Origin: Trametes villosa
Taxonomy: Eukaryota > Basidiomycota > Agaricomycetes > Polyporales > Polyporaceae
Assembly: GCA_002964805.2 (NCBI GenBank)
Contig: PUDQ02000001.1
Span: forward strand, 3,806,001-3,870,000
Direction: 5' to 3'
Length of the DNA stretch: 64,000 bases
Positions 37,484 through 48,655 of the stretch are shown in pieces. Under the pieces are notes generated by a model. The model made no database searches, was not told the origin of the DNA, and was given only the letters and a program-made list of their open reading frames with translations. The position numbers and the translations under genes are program-made. Positions within the stretch are counted from its first letter, which is position 1, and every line of letters starts with the position of its first letter.

Positions 37484-38511
37484 ATGTCGTGGTTGAAAGC
37501 TTTCAAGGGCAAGGGGAAAGCACCCCAAACCACATATGCGCCCCCGCCCGGTCCTCCCACCGACCTCGCAGCGCCGCCCGAATGGGAGCCCGCGCCCGAA
37601 GTGCGCCACACCTACGGCCTCTACGCTGAAGCCACCGAGGACGAGTACGAATCCGCACAACGGTTCTGCGAGCAATACCCTCCGGAACGGCCCCGGCTCC
37701 TCTCGTCAGAAGCGGTCGAGCGCATCGACGCCGCGGGCTGCCGCGCATGGCAACTCGTGAGCCCAGGCCCGCCGCGCTTCCGCGGACGGATCTACGGGAG
37801 CGACGACCAGAGCAAGGCGGGCGGCGGAGCGGGAGTCGTGCGCGTCGTGACGGAGCCAGGCTGCGAGGATACGTGTCTCATGAGCGACCTGCCCATCCTC
37901 GCGGGCCTGTATGACGTGCATGGCAAGCAGGGCGTGTACTACGAGGTCAAAGTCCTCCGCATGGACGGCCTCATCGCAGTTGGTGCGTTCCGTCACCTTC
38001 CACCGTTACCTCCTCACGTCACATTCTGACCCCCGCCCTTGCGCACACAGGCACCGCATGCCGGCCATATCCCCCGTGGCGTCTCCCGGGCTGGAACCGC
38101 CTTAGCGCAGGGCTGCACCTCGACGACCTCCGCAAGTTCTTCGAGGACCCGGACGGCGGGCGCGACTATACGCCGCAGCTCACGCGCGTCGCCCCGGGGG
38201 ACACCGTCGGGCTCGGCTACTCTTTCGCAGTCGGCACCGTGTTCTTCACGCACAACGGCATGCGCCTGCCCGACGCGTTTACGGGCGTGTACCTCCCGCG
38301 CGCGGCACACGACGTGTACGCGGCGATCGGCGTGGAGGGCGCGTGCGAGTTCGAGGTGAACTTCGGCGGGGACGTGTTTAGGTGGAAGGAGGGGAACGAG
38401 TGGGCGTGGCGTGTGGAGGGCCACGTCGGGACGTTGACTGGGGGCCCGAGCGGGGCGGATGACGAGCTGCCGTCGTACAACGACGTGAGGCAGACTCGCA
38501 GGGTACGTTGA
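37484..38511 (+). CDS. SPRY-domain protein with a possible ubiquitin-ligase adaptor motif
   Basis: Predicted 319 aa in two exons: 37484-37982 and 38051-38511. After a Pro-rich N-terminus, a SPRY domain spans about residues 115-290: ILAGLYDVHGKQGVYYEVKV, CRPYPPWRLPGWNRLSAGLH, GDTVGLGYSF, VFFTHNGMRLPDAFTG and FEVNFGG. Near the C-terminus DELPSYND contains an LPxY motif, which binds WW domains of Rsp5-type HECT ligases in other proteins. Fungal SPRY proteins such as Ssh4 and Ear1 act as Rsp5 adaptors but carry an N-terminal membrane anchor; none is seen here. An adaptor role is inference; the SPRY call is firm. Confidence 0.83.
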
Positions 38512-38634
38512 GTGTACCTCTGTAGCCGTCGTTCATGGAGGAGGATTATACCAAACCATCTAATCATTACACGGCATTACAAGTATCGATTCTAGGGTAT
38601 GCATAAACACAGCACCAGATCCCGTCCTCGGGCC
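38512..38634. other. Short convergent spacer, SPRY gene / GDA1
   Basis: This 123 bp region holds the 3' ends of both genes. Nothing else was seen. Confidence 0.5.
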
Positions 38635-41229
38635 TCAGACTCTGCACTTGAGCTCCGCGCCGGTGACCATCGCGATCGTCGCGCCCAAGCACCAGCCGAG
38701 CTCCGTGCCCTCGATCTGCTTCCCTACCTCGATCTCGCGCTCGGCCCCGAACTCGTAGCCCAGGCGCAGCAGCGCGTGCATGAACGTCAGGTCCAGGCAG
38801 TACTCCGGCCGGCCCTCGAGCTCGGCCATGAGCGCGCCGTCGCCGCCCCAGCGCGTGCGCCACGCCGCGGGGCCCTCGCACACCGTCTTCGCGAGCTCGG
38901 CGAAGGTGCCGACGGTGAACGGCGGCGTGACGGGGTGCGAGGTCGCGGCAATGAACGGCCCGAGGCGGTCGTAGAAGTAGGAGAGGAGGAGGATCTTGCC
39001 GTGCGGGAAGGTCTCGAGCAGCGAGGGCTGGTACACGCCGTTGAACGAGCAAGGCTTGACCTCGCAAACGCTGTGGAGCATGTCAGAAGGGATGCTCTGA
39101 GCAGAAGGGAAAGAGTGAGCACTCACGCATCCTTGGCCATGACAAGCTCGACGACGCGGTTGCACGCCTCGAAGCCGCCGATGTCCTGGCCGACCATCGT
39201 GACGTTGAACTTCTGGCCGAGCCGCTCGTCCGTGATCTCGACGAGCCGCTTCGTGTCCTTCGCGAGGCACGGGTTGGGCACCGTCGCGTCCTTGCCGTGC
39301 TCCTTCCCGAGCAGCCCGTTCATGAACTCGACGAGCCGGTGCACGCTCGCGCGCGCGCGCATCAGCCCGTACCCGAGGTACGAGTGCTGGTACAGCACGC
39401 GCTTGCGGCCCGCGAACGTGAGGTCGTACTTGTGCTCGCCCTCCTCGAGCGTGCTATCCGGCTTGTCCATCGGGAACGTCGGCTCGAACACGATCTGCGT
39501 CGACGCGCCGCCGAGGTCGAGCACCGCGTACGGCTCCTTCGTCTTCGGCGAGTTCGAGCGGATCGTGTCGAGCAGGTAGTTGGCGGTGATCCACGCGTAC
39601 ACGCCCTCGTCGCGCCCATCCATGATTTCCACGGGCGACGAGCCGTGCAGGGCGAAGGGGTACTTGTCTTCGATGCGTTGCCGCACCGCTGCCAGGATCG
39701 CCGCGCTCTCCTTCTCGCCGAGCAGACGCAGGCCGGCGGTCGCCTTCACCGCTACGGGCGTGCACTTGCGCAGGGACTCGGGGACAACGCGCACGGCCTC
39801 GTCGAGCAGCTCGTCGAGGCTCTCCGCGGCCGCGCTGGGCGCATACCGGTAGTCCGAGAGACCGCCCTGGCGCATCTTGAACACCTCGTACTCGTAGCCA
39901 GGCGAGGGACCGCAGTTGTTGAACTTGTAGATGTGGATGCGTGAGCCGGTAGAGCCGGCGTCGATCATGAGTGCGAATTGTACTAGGGGGAGGTCGGGCT
40001 TGTAGGGCTTTGTGCAGAAGCGCGTTTTCGTGAGGTCGCCGTCGCTGACTGGGTCCGTTGGGCGGGCAGGAGGCGCCATATCGTCGTCGTGGACGATAGG
40101 CGCAGGTGCGGGCACAGTGGCATCGTCATGAAGCGTAGGTCCGGGTGCAGGGGGGTTCGCCTCGAACGTTTGCTTGGAGCCAGGAATGATAGCTAGATCC
40201 ATCGAATTTGTTAGCGTCACGCTATGGGTCAACGTCTAGACGGATAGAAGTGGGAACCCCAGGACGTGTGCCCGTCAAGGTATTCCAGACTTGTGAAAGC
40301 CGCGCGGGTGTGATAGTAGTGGACAAGAGAAGCAGGGTTGTAGGACCTCCCCGGTCGCACTTGCGCCTGGAGGCGGAAAAAGTGGAAAACCAGGACACAA
40401 CGGGGACCCCGGTACCCGTGATCTCCTCGGTTTCCAACTTTATAGTTGTTCGTCTAGAGAAAGAGGGCCCCACGCGACGAACCACATCCAGTAACATGTC
40501 CTCAAAGCCTCCAGGCGGCGTGATCTGGCAGGAACTACCGCAACCACCTTGGACGGAAACATCCACAGCAGACAGGGCCGCTAACGCATTGCGATGCGAT
40601 GCACCTCGTCCCGACAACGCCTTTGGCTAGACGGAGCAGGAACGAATCGGTCGCGACCATAGGTATAGCAATGAGTTCGCTCTACATTGGCGAGCGACTC
40701 GTCCCTGCCCACAACGGTAGTTGTGAGCGGGACGAGATGTCCAGGGAAGACAAGCGGACGTTCGTCATGCCTAGACACTCACGCCGCCTTCCTACAGGAT
40801 CCCCAGAACCGAGCAAGACAATGGAAGACGCTACTCACCAGGGATATAATCATCCAGATCCTCCCTCCTCGGCCCAAAGAAATACACAAGCCCGATGATC
40901 ACCACCGCCCCAATCGCGAACTTCTTCCACGCGAACCTGCGCCCGGGCGCGCTCTTGCCCGGGCCCATCCCGCCCTCGAGCCGCTCGTAGTTGCTGCTCC
41001 TCGGCGAGAACATGCTTGTGCTTGCGCTTCCGCGAGACCGCCTGCGCGAGTGCGAGTTCCCGATAACACCTGAGCTGACCGCGCCGCCGTCCGCGTGCAC
41101 AACCGATGCAGAGGGTGAGTGCGTGGAGGCCAACGTAGCCGAATAGAGAGTAGGGTCCGACGGGGACGCCGGGGAGGAGGAGAGGTGGTCGTTGAGAGAG
41201 AAGATGTGGTGGATGGTGCTGTGCCGCAT
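38635..41229 (-). CDS. GDA1: Golgi guanosine diphosphatase (GDA1/CD39 family)
   Basis: Predicted 630 aa in three exons: 41229-40839, 40192-39127 and 39070-38635. It hydrolyses GDP to GMP in the Golgi lumen, which sustains GDP-mannose import for glycosylation. A cytosolic N-terminus of about 95 residues precedes one membrane anchor (FAIGAVVIIGLVYFFG), giving a type II topology. Apyrase motifs follow: IDAGSTGSRIHIYKF, KATAGLRLL, DEGVYAWITANYLL, LDLGGASTQIVFEP and QDIGGFEACNR. The first intron is 646 nt, far above the local norm, but its phase-1 join gives an open frame (DDYIP/AIIPGSK). The ATG at 41229 is the first in frame. Confidence 0.88.
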
Positions 41230-41933
41230 CTCGACGATCACTCGAGGCCTCGCGCCGCCGCGCGGCAGGCTTTTAGGCGCTTTGCTGGGAGTCCCTCCGC
41301 GTTCTCGATTCCACGTCTATGAGTGCCGTTCACGCAGCTGCCACGCAACTATACACGACTTCACACAGACGGGGAACGTTCTCGCGTTGTGTAAAAATGC
41401 ATGTCGCATGACATACATAGTAGCAATGCATACGGCAAGGGCCCATTCGTCGTTGGTCGTTCTCCATTCACATCCTCGCTCATCCTCGCAGTGCTCGACG
41501 AGGCTGACAGTGGTGCTCATCCTCACTCGTTTTACTGGTCGCCTCACGCTCACACCAAGTGTACAGCAAAACACGTATGTATCGGATATATTTCTGGGCA
41601 ATGCGGACAACGGGACTGTAAACCGGGAAGCCGGGGTACTAACTACGCCCGACGACATTAGCGAGATTTTTTGAACATATGGAACGAGGTCATCGAGCGC
41701 AGGGAGGGATGGGGAGATGGGGATAGAGACACTTGGGAGATACGACGCTACTCCGCGCGACGAGACGTGGACTGGGGGCTGGTAGATGGGAGTAGCGAAG
41801 GCCACGAAAAACGATAGGCGTGGCGCGTTGGGAGAAAGAGAGAGGAGGATGGAAAGAGGGAAACATAAGGCATAAGGTATACGCACAAGCAGCGTCAAAG
41901 GAGGGGGAGACATGGAGAGAACGGCGGCGGTCT
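41230..41933. other. Spacer: GDA1 promoter and 3' flank of the bZIP gene
   Basis: No gene seen in these 704 bp. Confidence 0.5.
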
Positions 41934-43631
41934 TCAGATCGACTCGAACGGCGGCGCCTCATGACCGTGGCTCTCCAGCAGCGCCTGCAGGACTGCCGCC
42001 CGCCGCTTCCACGTCTCCTTCTCGTCCTTCTCGCGCTCGACGCTCAGCTCCAACTCGCGCTGGTACTCGAGCTTGCGCCGACGGCTGCGACGCGCGGCGA
42101 GCGTGTTCTGTCGCCGCTTCGCCTCGATCGCGTCGAGGTCGTTCTGATCGATGTTGATCTCATCTTCCAGCTCGTCCTCCTCGCCGAACGCCTGCGACCG
42201 CGCCCGCTTCTTCTTGAGGAACGCTGTCGGGACCTCCTTCCGCGACGTCGCCGAGGGCACGACGTACTTGCGCGTCTGGATGGGAGCGTCCATCGACACG
42301 AGCGCGTCGGGGGTGATGTTCTTCCTCGTGCCCGTCGGCTGGTTCTTGCGAGGGCGACGGCCGGGGGTGGACGGCGTCGGGACAGTGCCCGTGTGCGGCG
42401 AGGGATGGAGGGAAGTGGGGTCGAGCGACGGCGTAGTGGGAGAGGGCATGGTGTACAGGCCGCCGAAGTCGAACGCAGAGTGCGTCATGGCAGGGGCGGG
42501 CTGGGGGACCTTGTGCGACTCGCTCGCCCCGCTGAGACCGAGACCCTCAGTCCCGAACAGAGGCATGCTGCCATAGTCCGGGAAGGAATCGGGGTCAAAG
42601 ATCGCGGGGCTGGTGAGGAGGTCAGCCGCCGAGTCGACGGTACCCAACGCAGGAGTCGTGAGGAACTCCTCGAACGGCGAGTCCTCCATCGGGGATGTGA
42701 GGAACTCGTGGAAGTCGCTCGGGAACTCAGGCGATGCTGAAGGTAGGGGTGCGCGCATGAGACTCTGACAAAGCGCTTGCGACCCCGAAGACAACATACC
42801 TTGGAGGACCTCCATGATCGCCTGAACGGTGTCCGCGTCGGTCCCGAGGCTGTGCGCCGCGGCGGGCGCGGGGGTGTTCTGGATCTTCTCGGTGTTTTGG
42901 AGCATGGTCAAGTAGTTCGAGCACAAAGAAGAGAAGTCGAAGTCTGTAGAGCTAGAGGCAACTGGGGTTGCAGGCGCAGGGCAAGGAGCTGCTGATGAAG
43001 CTGGAGCGAATCTGGTTGTTCGAGGTACTGGTGGGAGCGACTGGGGGATACCATGATGGGCAGCTAGAGCCGAGGTCGATGTGAAGACCGGGTGGGATGT
43101 CCGAGGACGACTGGATGATGCGATTAACGCGACATTTTGAGTCGGGTGGGCACTTGGGAGTTGGAAACTCTCAAGGTTGACTGAACGAGTAGAACCATGG
43201 CTGGTGGTGAGGTCCGGTTGGTCGCGAGACGACGCGCTTATTGAGTAAGGGAGAACATCTTGGCGACGTGGTAGTTGTTGTGGATGCCGGGAAGGAAACA
43301 AGGCTGAGGAGTGGGGGTGTGGAAGTTGGTGGGCTTCAGCCGGCAAACCTGCTAGCTGGGAGAGTCTGGAGGGCGACCGCGGATGAATCAGTGGGGAGTT
43401 CTCAAAGGTGGGGTCATTGCCGTATGGGTCCGCCGACGATGCGCTGGTCATGGAATAGTGGTAGGCAGAGGACGACGATTCAGCTTCCGCTGGACCGGGC
43501 AGCGCGCGCGGCAGCTCCTCGACGTCGGAACGATACGAGGGCCACTCCTGCGTCATGTACCGCATGTTGTGCAGAGAGTGGGAATCGGCCGCCTCGTTGG
43601 ACGGCGGAAAGGACGAGGAAAGCACGGACAT
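41934..43631 (-). CDS. GCN4/CPC1-like bZIP transcription factor
   Basis: Predicted 544 aa in two exons: 43631-42800 and 42736-41934. The C-terminal bZIP has the basic region EAKRRQNTLAARRSRRRK with the GCN4-type N-x-x-AAR-x-SR pattern, then a zipper region (LEYQRELELSV...VLQALLES). Upstream lie acidic, Phe-containing patches (SPMEDSPFEEFLTTP) like those in Gcn4 activation domains. A role in amino-acid starvation control is inferred from this resemblance. The start MSVLSSSFPPSNEAADSHS is the last of several possible ATGs. The 63 nt intron is stopless and a multiple of three, so retention would add 21 residues. A likely 5'-leader intron (43713-43658) and an upstream frame from 43844 precede it. 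Confidence 0.82.
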   Translation of the reverse strand: MSVLSSSFPPSNEAADSHSLHNMRYMTQEWPSYRSDVEELPRALPGPAEAESSSSAYHYSMTSASSADPYGNDPTFENSPLIHPRSPSRLSQLAGLPAEAHQLPHPHSSALFPSRHPQQLPRRQDVLPYSISASSRDQPDLTTSHGSTRSVNLESFQLPSAHPTQNVALIASSSRPRTSHPVFTSTSALAAHHGIPQSLPPVPRTTRFAPASSAAPCPAPATPVASSSTDFDFSSLCSNYLTMLQNTEKIQNTPAPAAAHSLGTDADTVQAIMEVLQGMLSSGSQALCQSLMRAPLPSASPEFPSDFHEFLTSPMEDSPFEEFLTTPALGTVDSAADLLTSPAIFDPDSFPDYGSMPLFGTEGLGLSGASESHKVPQPAPAMTHSAFDFGGLYTMPSPTTPSLDPTSLHPSPHTGTVPTPSTPGRRPRKNQPTGTRKNITPDALVSMDAPIQTRKYVVPSATSRKEVPTAFLKKKRARSQAFGEEDELEDEINIDQNDLDAIEAKRRQNTLAARRSRRRKLEYQRELELSVEREKDEKETWKRRAAVLQALLESHGHEAPPFESI

Positions 43632-46141
43632 TGCGCAGTTGCAAAAATGCTTAACGACTGCTGCCAGCGGAATACGGCGATACGGCAAACGACGAGCTGG
43701 TGAGGGGACTTACGAGGAGCTCGAACGGCTGAGACGTGAGCAGGTGGGATACCTCGGACAGAGCTGGTGCTGTTCGAGGTGTGTGGTGGTGGGTGTGGGT
43801 GGAAGGGGGAGGACGAAAGAGATAATCTGACTCGGGCCACGCATTTATCTTTCCTCATTCACCGCTTTTCAGACTCAGAGACGCCCATTTGTCCGATTCG
43901 GAAGGAAGGCTGTACCTGGCCCGGATGCCGCCCATGCGGTCCGTCCACAATTTGCGCCCTCTTCGTCCCCTCCGCAGCGCATTCGCCCGCACAGAGAGCC
44001 ACGTCGGAACACGTTCAGGCCCACGACAAGAGCGTACGAAGCCCGAGAGGCCTGCGCGCGCAGCGCACAGTCGGTCTCGCGCGCGGGAGGACGTCGCGGC
44101 GGCTGCGGCCCCGAGAGCCTGAGAGCCTGCGCTCGAGTCAGTGATGCATTCCCCCGCGTTCCGAATCCGGGGCAGTCTGCGAAAATGGCAGGCAGGATCC
44201 TGGCATCCGCGCGTCCGTAAGCACACGTCTGGGGCGATGCCCGCACCGCACCCACGTCCGCGTCCAATCCCATCCTCCCCCGCCGCTGCGATCGCGGGGC
44301 GCGCAGGCCGCCGTCGGCGCAAAGCCTCGAGGCGGCGGGCGAAGACGCGAACCCCTCTCTGCCAACGCCAAAGATCCGACGAGTCGCCTTCGCCCGCCCG
44401 TCCGAAGCTCTGCGCCCGCCCCGCCGTGGCCATTGTCCAATCAGCGCCCATCGATCGCGCTGATTTTCCCGGGGGCGCGCCCTCGCGCGGCGGGGCGGCG
44501 TCCCGTGTCGCGCCCTAATCGCGCCCTCATCGCGCCGGGGGCGCGCCGGGCGATCTGTCCCGACAAGCGGCCGACGGCGACCTGCAAGGGAACGTTCTGC
44601 GCCCGCCCGCTCCCAGGAACAGTGCGGGGTACTCACATGTCCCGTTCATGAAACCCTCTGCCCGCGCCCGCCGTCCAATCCGACCCGCCCGCCATATCGC
44701 GGGGCCCCCTCAATCACAGACAGCCTCTTCCGCGCCCGTGCTGCCTCGAATGATCATCCCGACGTCGGAGCGCCCTCACAGGCCTCTACTCTTCTTCCAC
44801 AGCCACCAGGGGGCGCATGACCAGAACGAGAAGACGGACCCCATAACCGTGACGTCGCGACGGCTGATAAGCCGGACCTTCTGCTCGAAGCCCTGGGGTT
44901 TGCTTGTTCAGCAGCTCCAGCGACGCGCAAGCCACCGCGGTCCAGACCAGACTTCCAGTGGAAAGATCCTGGAGAGTTCACAGAGACACACGAGCAGAGC
45001 CAGCACCGGTCAGAGCAACGCGGGGTTCTTCGTGCACCCGAGGTGCGATTCTAGCGCATTACGGCGCGCATACTCGTCAATGTGGCATACATACGCGGCA
45101 GCAGCGGTACCTAGCACCGCCAATCTCAGCACAGCGCTTCAACAGGACAGCAATGAGCAATCGCCAGGGTCACCAGGCTGCCAGGTATCCGACTGCCACG
45201 GCCACGTCCACGCGTCAGCACATGCTCCCACAGCGCGTACGGCAGTTGCATCACTCACCAGTAACAGACGTCCAAACCACTGCCAATCCTGCACTCCGGG
45301 CTATGCTGCAGCCCCCTCCGGCCATCGCGACACACCGCGTTCATACTCGGCATCGAGGGTTCGCATGCAAAACGAGATGAATGAGAAGCGTTGAGCGCTG
45401 CGAAGCTCACCGGACGCGGCTGCGAGGCCGCTGCCATCCACTTGCACCGACCGTCGGTGTACAGAGTGTGGCGCCAGAAACGCGAGTGCTTCGACGCGCG
45501 CCAAAAGTCCAAGTGGCGTCACAGCGCGTCACGACGCGTCGTACACGCGCACGACCACCCATACAAGCCCCCAGACGAGCCACTAGCAAGCACAACACCA
45601 GAGAACGCGTGCAAGAACCAAATAGACAGCGGGAAACAGGCAGAAGAACTTCAACGGAGGGGGGCACGGGAGCGGGGCAGGCCAACCGGGCAGCTCGGCG
45701 TGTGTTCTGTGCTTTTATGTGTGCGCGCCTCGAGTCACCGTCCTGCCTAATCGGGCGCCCGGATCAGTGACTCATCCACGTGGACCCATCTCCGAGCCCG
45801 CCCTGGCCCCGCTCCCGAGCTCCGCCACTGTACCGGTCGCCATGAGGCTCCCGGTCGCCGGCGGGCGCAGTCACCGCGCGGGAGCTCGCGCGACGTTTCG
45901 GGAAATGGCAGTCAGAATGTGCGGCTCCGAAATGCCAAAAAAATCGGAGGTTGCGCTGAAACTGACGGTGAATCGCTGAAGCGGAAAGATTGGGAGATGA
46001 TGACTTAGAAAGAGTGTATAGCAAAGGTCCAACCAATCGAAAAATAAAATAAGCAGCGTAGGGTACAGTAGAACCAATCAAACCAACACTCCGCAGACAC
46101 CATCACCCCTCCCTGCGGATAGACTCAACAGAGGGAGCCAC
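43632..46141. other. 2.5 kb without a supportable gene
   Basis: The left part is the leader and promoter of the bZIP gene. The section 44140-44650 is very GC-rich with repeated GCGCCC words (for example near 44510-44550). Frames of 200-250 codons appear on both strands but show no domain. Nothing else was recognised. Confidence 0.5.
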
Positions 46142-48655
46142 TCACCGCCCCGCCTGCGACGGCAGCGTCGGTACCGGCGGCGCATCCGGGGCCGAGAAAA
46201 AGCCCTCAGCGGTGATGCCAATCGCCTGCACGCCCGCGCCCGCGCCCTTGCCGCGCTGCGTGTTGCGCCCGACCGCGATCGAGCCCCTGCGCGACGGGTT
46301 CCCGCGCTCGATGCTGATCGTCGACCGCGCCTTGTGCACCGTCGCGTACCCGCCCCCGGGCGCGCCGTGCCCCCCGAACCCCGTATGTGTCGACCGCGCC
46401 GTCGCGTCGCGCGACTGCGACGCCCCATGCCGCGGGCGGAACGTGCTCGCCCCCGCCCCGGGGCTCGCAGGATGCTGCTGGGCGGAGCCGGAGTTGAAGC
46501 GGCTCGAGGCGCTGGGGCCGATGGGCATGACGAGCATCGCGTCGTCGATCTCCTCGTCGTCCAGGAACGCGCTGTCGCGGTTGTTCGACGGGCTCCCGGG
46601 CGAGGGCATGTCCGCGAGCGGGTTGGGCGGGTGCACGACGTCCTGCGCGAGCGCCTCCGTGCGGTCCGGCACCTCGTCGAACACCTCGTAGTACCGCCCG
46701 ATGCAGAGCTTGATCACCGAGCCCAGCGTCGTCTTGCCCTCGGCGAGCGCGGCCGCGTTGTGCATGGGGTGCTGCGGGGCGCCGCCGGCGCGGGCCGCGT
46801 TGAAGAGCGTGGGCGCGTTCGGGACGGCGCACATCATCACGTCCCGCATCGGGTTCGAGCTCGAGACGAGGTTCGGGCAGATGACGACGGTGAGGTTGTG
46901 TGCGTCCATGCGATTGCTCGCCGCCCGAAGCTGCACTTCGTGGAGCAGATCTGCAGGCGCGTGCTCAGCGATACATTGCCCCTCGGGCGGGCATGCGGGC
47001 GCGGGTGCGGATGAACTTACGGAGGACGTTGCTGAGAAGGATGTACACGCACGGCGGGAGCTCGGGCAGGAGCGTCTCCCGGATGTACTGGACACCCGCC
47101 ATGTCGTTCGGGTCCGCCGTCGGGGCAGGGCAGCGCCGGATGGTCGGGTACAGGCGTTCGGGGAAGACGGGCTCGGGCAGGTCGTGCAGATACTTCTTCA
47201 GAAGCACCGCGGCGAGGTGGGGGTCGCCAAAGGTTTCTAGCGAGACAACGTGCCCTGTGCGTGCGTGCGTCACCGTCAGCGGCCGCGGAGCGCCAGAGCC
47301 GAGCGCGACAAGGTTACCTCGGTCATACGCCTGCGCAGCCTGCTTCAGAAGGACGGAATTTGGCGATCGGCGGAACAGGCCCTCGTCGTGCAAACCTTGC
47401 GGGACGTGGGTCAGGAAGCGCGCCCGCTATACAAACGCTGAGAATCCGGACGGACCTGTCGAGCGCAGGTACTGGATGCAGTCCTTGACTACGCGTGGGA
47501 GGCCGCCCTTCTCGCCGTCGAATCCCATGAGCTCCTCTAGGGGCACACCAAAAAGGTCCGAGCGCGACATGACAGGGAGGTTGATCTGTTTCTCATGCTT
47601 TAGGTTCTCTCTAGCGCGTTACGGCAAAGTGAATACACGTCCGCGCGCCATCGAGAGGGTCCGAAGGAGATACGCACTGGTACACGGCCGGGGGTATATC
47701 TATCTGTGTCAGGGGAACGTGGTATGCCAATTCGGAGAGGGTATTGATATAAGTTATCTTGCGGAAGAATTTTGGACTGCTCCCGAGTCAGCGTGCTCCG
47801 TTCACATGTTGCACATTGCTCTCCTGACCTGATGATAGCGCCAGCCGCAGAGAAGAGCACTAAAGCGGGTATTAGGATGTGGGCAAAGGGTTTCACACGG
47901 GAAGCTCACTCTTGGTAAAGAAGTTCGAGTGCACAACATACTGCGAAGACGGGTGAGCCGACGCCGAGAGCGACAAGGGACTGGCTAACCAAGCGCTTCA
48001 AGTTCTTGCGGTATTTGCGGCTCAAACTGCGGTACGCTTTCCAGACCCAGTTCCAGCCTGGCGAATTTCTGTTTCCAGCGGCAAGAAACACGACGGTATA
48101 GTCGGACTCCACTGGTAACCGGAGGTGAGTGCGGCCACACTTTTGACAGTCGGGGTATCATACCGTAGAGGTCGAGGTAGGACAATACACGGCTACAAAC
48201 GCGTCATGACCACGGCAAGGAGAAAGCAGGAAAATACTCACCTGAGAAGGACGTCGTAGGAGACTTCTCGCGGGTCGGGCATTGCGGAGGCACACATGAC
48301 GATCCTGCCGCCCGTTATGCAAATGGTCTTTCGGCACACCGGCGGCGAGACTCACATTGGGCGCGTCCTACAACGCCCCTTAGCCCACTTCAGTATGCAG
48401 CACAAATGGGACTCACTCGTAGTCCACTCCGGCCTGGAAAATCAACCTGTCCATGACCTCCTGTATCCGCTCCTGCCCATAAGGCTCCCCAGGCCCCGCG
48501 TCCGCACTCGGGCCATTCCTGAACGGGGGCTTGAAGAACGCTCTGCGCTTTCCGGAAGGCGAGTCCGGCGGCGTATCCGACGAACGTGCAGTTTGCTGGA
48601 TGTTGGCAGAGAGAGCAGCAAGTCGCTGCTTGAGCGAAAGAGGGTTGGGAGGCAT
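46142..48655 (-). CDS. CRAL-TRIO/RhoGAP protein (p50RhoGAP-like)
   Basis: Predicted 654 aa in eleven exons: 48655-48417, 48367-48356, 48304-48242, 48192-48164, 48111-47990, 47940-47910, 47859-47829, 47776-47678, 47610-47456, 47395-47021 and 46950-46142. The start is MPPNPLSLKQRLAALS. A Sec14/CRAL-TRIO-like domain follows (TRPMIVMCASAMPDP, YTVVFLAAGNR, LKRLYVVHSNFFTK, KITYINTLSELAYHVPL). A RhoGAP domain comes next, with FGVPLEEL and the arginine finger in DEGLFRRSPNS, then ILLSNVL and HNLTVVICPNLV. The tail is Ser/Gly-rich. It should speed GTP hydrolysis on Rho/Cdc42 GTPases. Exon 2 is just 12 nt (GACGCGCCCAAT) and supplies the conserved T-R-P-M stretch; every join keeps the frame. Confidence 0.87.

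Noticed and set aside
44140..44650. GCGCCC-rich stretch as a structured element or CpG-type origin
   Set aside because: Base composition alone explains it; no inverted or regular repeat was found.
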